Positions 14,784-15,202 of a stretch of DNA of 15,202 nt are shown in pieces. A model generated the notes under the pieces. It was given only the letters and a program-made list of their open reading frames with translations. It had not been told where the DNA came from and did not search any database. The first letter of the stretch is position 1; every line of letters starts with the position of its first letter. The position numbers and the translations under genes are program-made. This DNA comes from Chloroflexia bacterium. Lineage in GTDB: Bacteria > Chloroflexota > Chloroflexia > Thermobaculales > Thermobaculaceae. The DNA lies in NCBI GenBank assembly GCA_013695265.1, contig JACDAU010000279.1, forward strand, positions 1 through 15,202, written 5' to 3'.

Positions 14784-15202
14784 CGATCATCTACCCGAGG
14801 GACGGAGGCAGGAGGAGGGGGGTCACAGCCAGCCAGGATGGTCGGCGTCGAAACCGGGGAGGTGTTACCGGCCTGTTCGCACGCTACCACGCGCCACAGC
14901 GTTCCCTCTTTGCGCAGCCCGCGCCCACTTCTCGCCAGAAGTTTCTTGTAGTTCGCGTGCAGGAAGTACACTTGGCGTCCGGCTGGCAGGTGGAGATCCA
15001 GGCGCTTCTCGACGTTCTTGGTACGTATCTGGACGAACGTGATATCCGGCCTGCGCCGTTCCACGAAGGTCATATACTGCAACGCCGCCGTGTTCTCGGT
15101 GTCATAGATCGTAGCGTTGGGCGGCGCCTGCACGACCCGGTCAAGCAGCCGTCGCTGAGCGTACATCTCGCTTGCATCCACGAGCGGGCGATGGACCGCC
15201 CA
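14780..15202 (-). CDS. C-terminal part of a DUF2723-like membrane protein (cut by window edge)
   Basis: The frame is open to the window edge, so only the last 140 residues are seen. The segment VQAPPNATIYDTENTAALQY, followed by a VERRRPDITFV stretch, matches the soluble C-terminal pattern of DUF2723 / O-mannosyltransferase-like integral membrane proteins, where a proline-rich turn precedes a strand, an acidic residue and a run ending in RPD. No membrane helix falls inside the visible part. A GTG at 15179-15181 is internal to the frame and not the true start. The stop codon overlaps the ATG of the Tat-exported hydrolase gene (ATGA), so the two are probably one operon. The assignment depends on the missing N-terminal helices. 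Confidence 0.55.
   Translation of the reverse strand, partial: WAVHRPLVDASEMYAQRRLLDRVVQAPPNATIYDTENTAALQYMTFVERRRPDITFVQIRTKNVEKRLDLHLPAGRQVYFLHANYKKLLARSGRGLRKEGTLWRVVACEQAGNTSPVSTPTILAGCDPPPPASVPRVDDR

Overview
This is a GC-rich bacterial chromosomal window. It has no phage, IS or CRISPR content and no recognisable RNA genes. The most likely source is a member of the Chloroflexota, perhaps a Thermomicrobia-like lineage. Pointers are HrcA/CIRCE control of groESL, a class F-like sortase, a secreted C39/3D-domain protein with Chloroflexota-style beta-sandwich repeats, and the tail of a DUF2723-like membrane protein. This placement is inference from gene content, not from a marker tree.

Layout. 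Positions 1-2222 hold a groES-groEL operon on the minus strand, with a sigma70-type promoter, a perfect CIRCE operator at the expected start site and a second degenerate CIRCE just upstream of the -35. Positions 2223-2741 (minus) encode a small P-loop kinase-like ATPase, divergent from a fluoride channel gene (crcB/fluC, 2837-3208, plus). An arginine deiminase (3251-4621, plus) follows; it appears to have its own promoter and a nearly leaderless transcript. It converges on a SAM hydroxide adenosyltransferase (DUF62, 4888-5703, minus).

Positions 6140-11185 (plus) form the most distinctive block, a cell-surface cassette of three genes. First is a small exported protein with a Pro/Thr-rich stalk and a C-terminal sorting-signal-like tail. 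Next is a sortase that carries a lipobox instead of the usual N-terminal membrane anchor. Last is a 1159-residue secreted mosaic of C39-like cysteine peptidase, 3D domain, Ig-like modules, two tandem carbohydrate-binding-like modules and a LamG-like domain. A plausible reading is surface display plus wall or glycan remodelling.

Positions 11396-15202 (minus) hold a YbdK-type carboxylate-amine ligase (GCS2 family) with its own extended -10 promoter. Upstream of it is a two-gene translationally coupled unit: the C-terminal end of a DUF2723-like membrane protein (cut by the window edge) and a Tat-exported 721-residue protein resembling an unassigned glycoside hydrolase.

A palindromic repeat family occurs in both plus/minus convergent gene junctions (4783-4849 and 11224-11313) and nowhere else that I could see in the window. 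It may act as a bidirectional 3'-end element.
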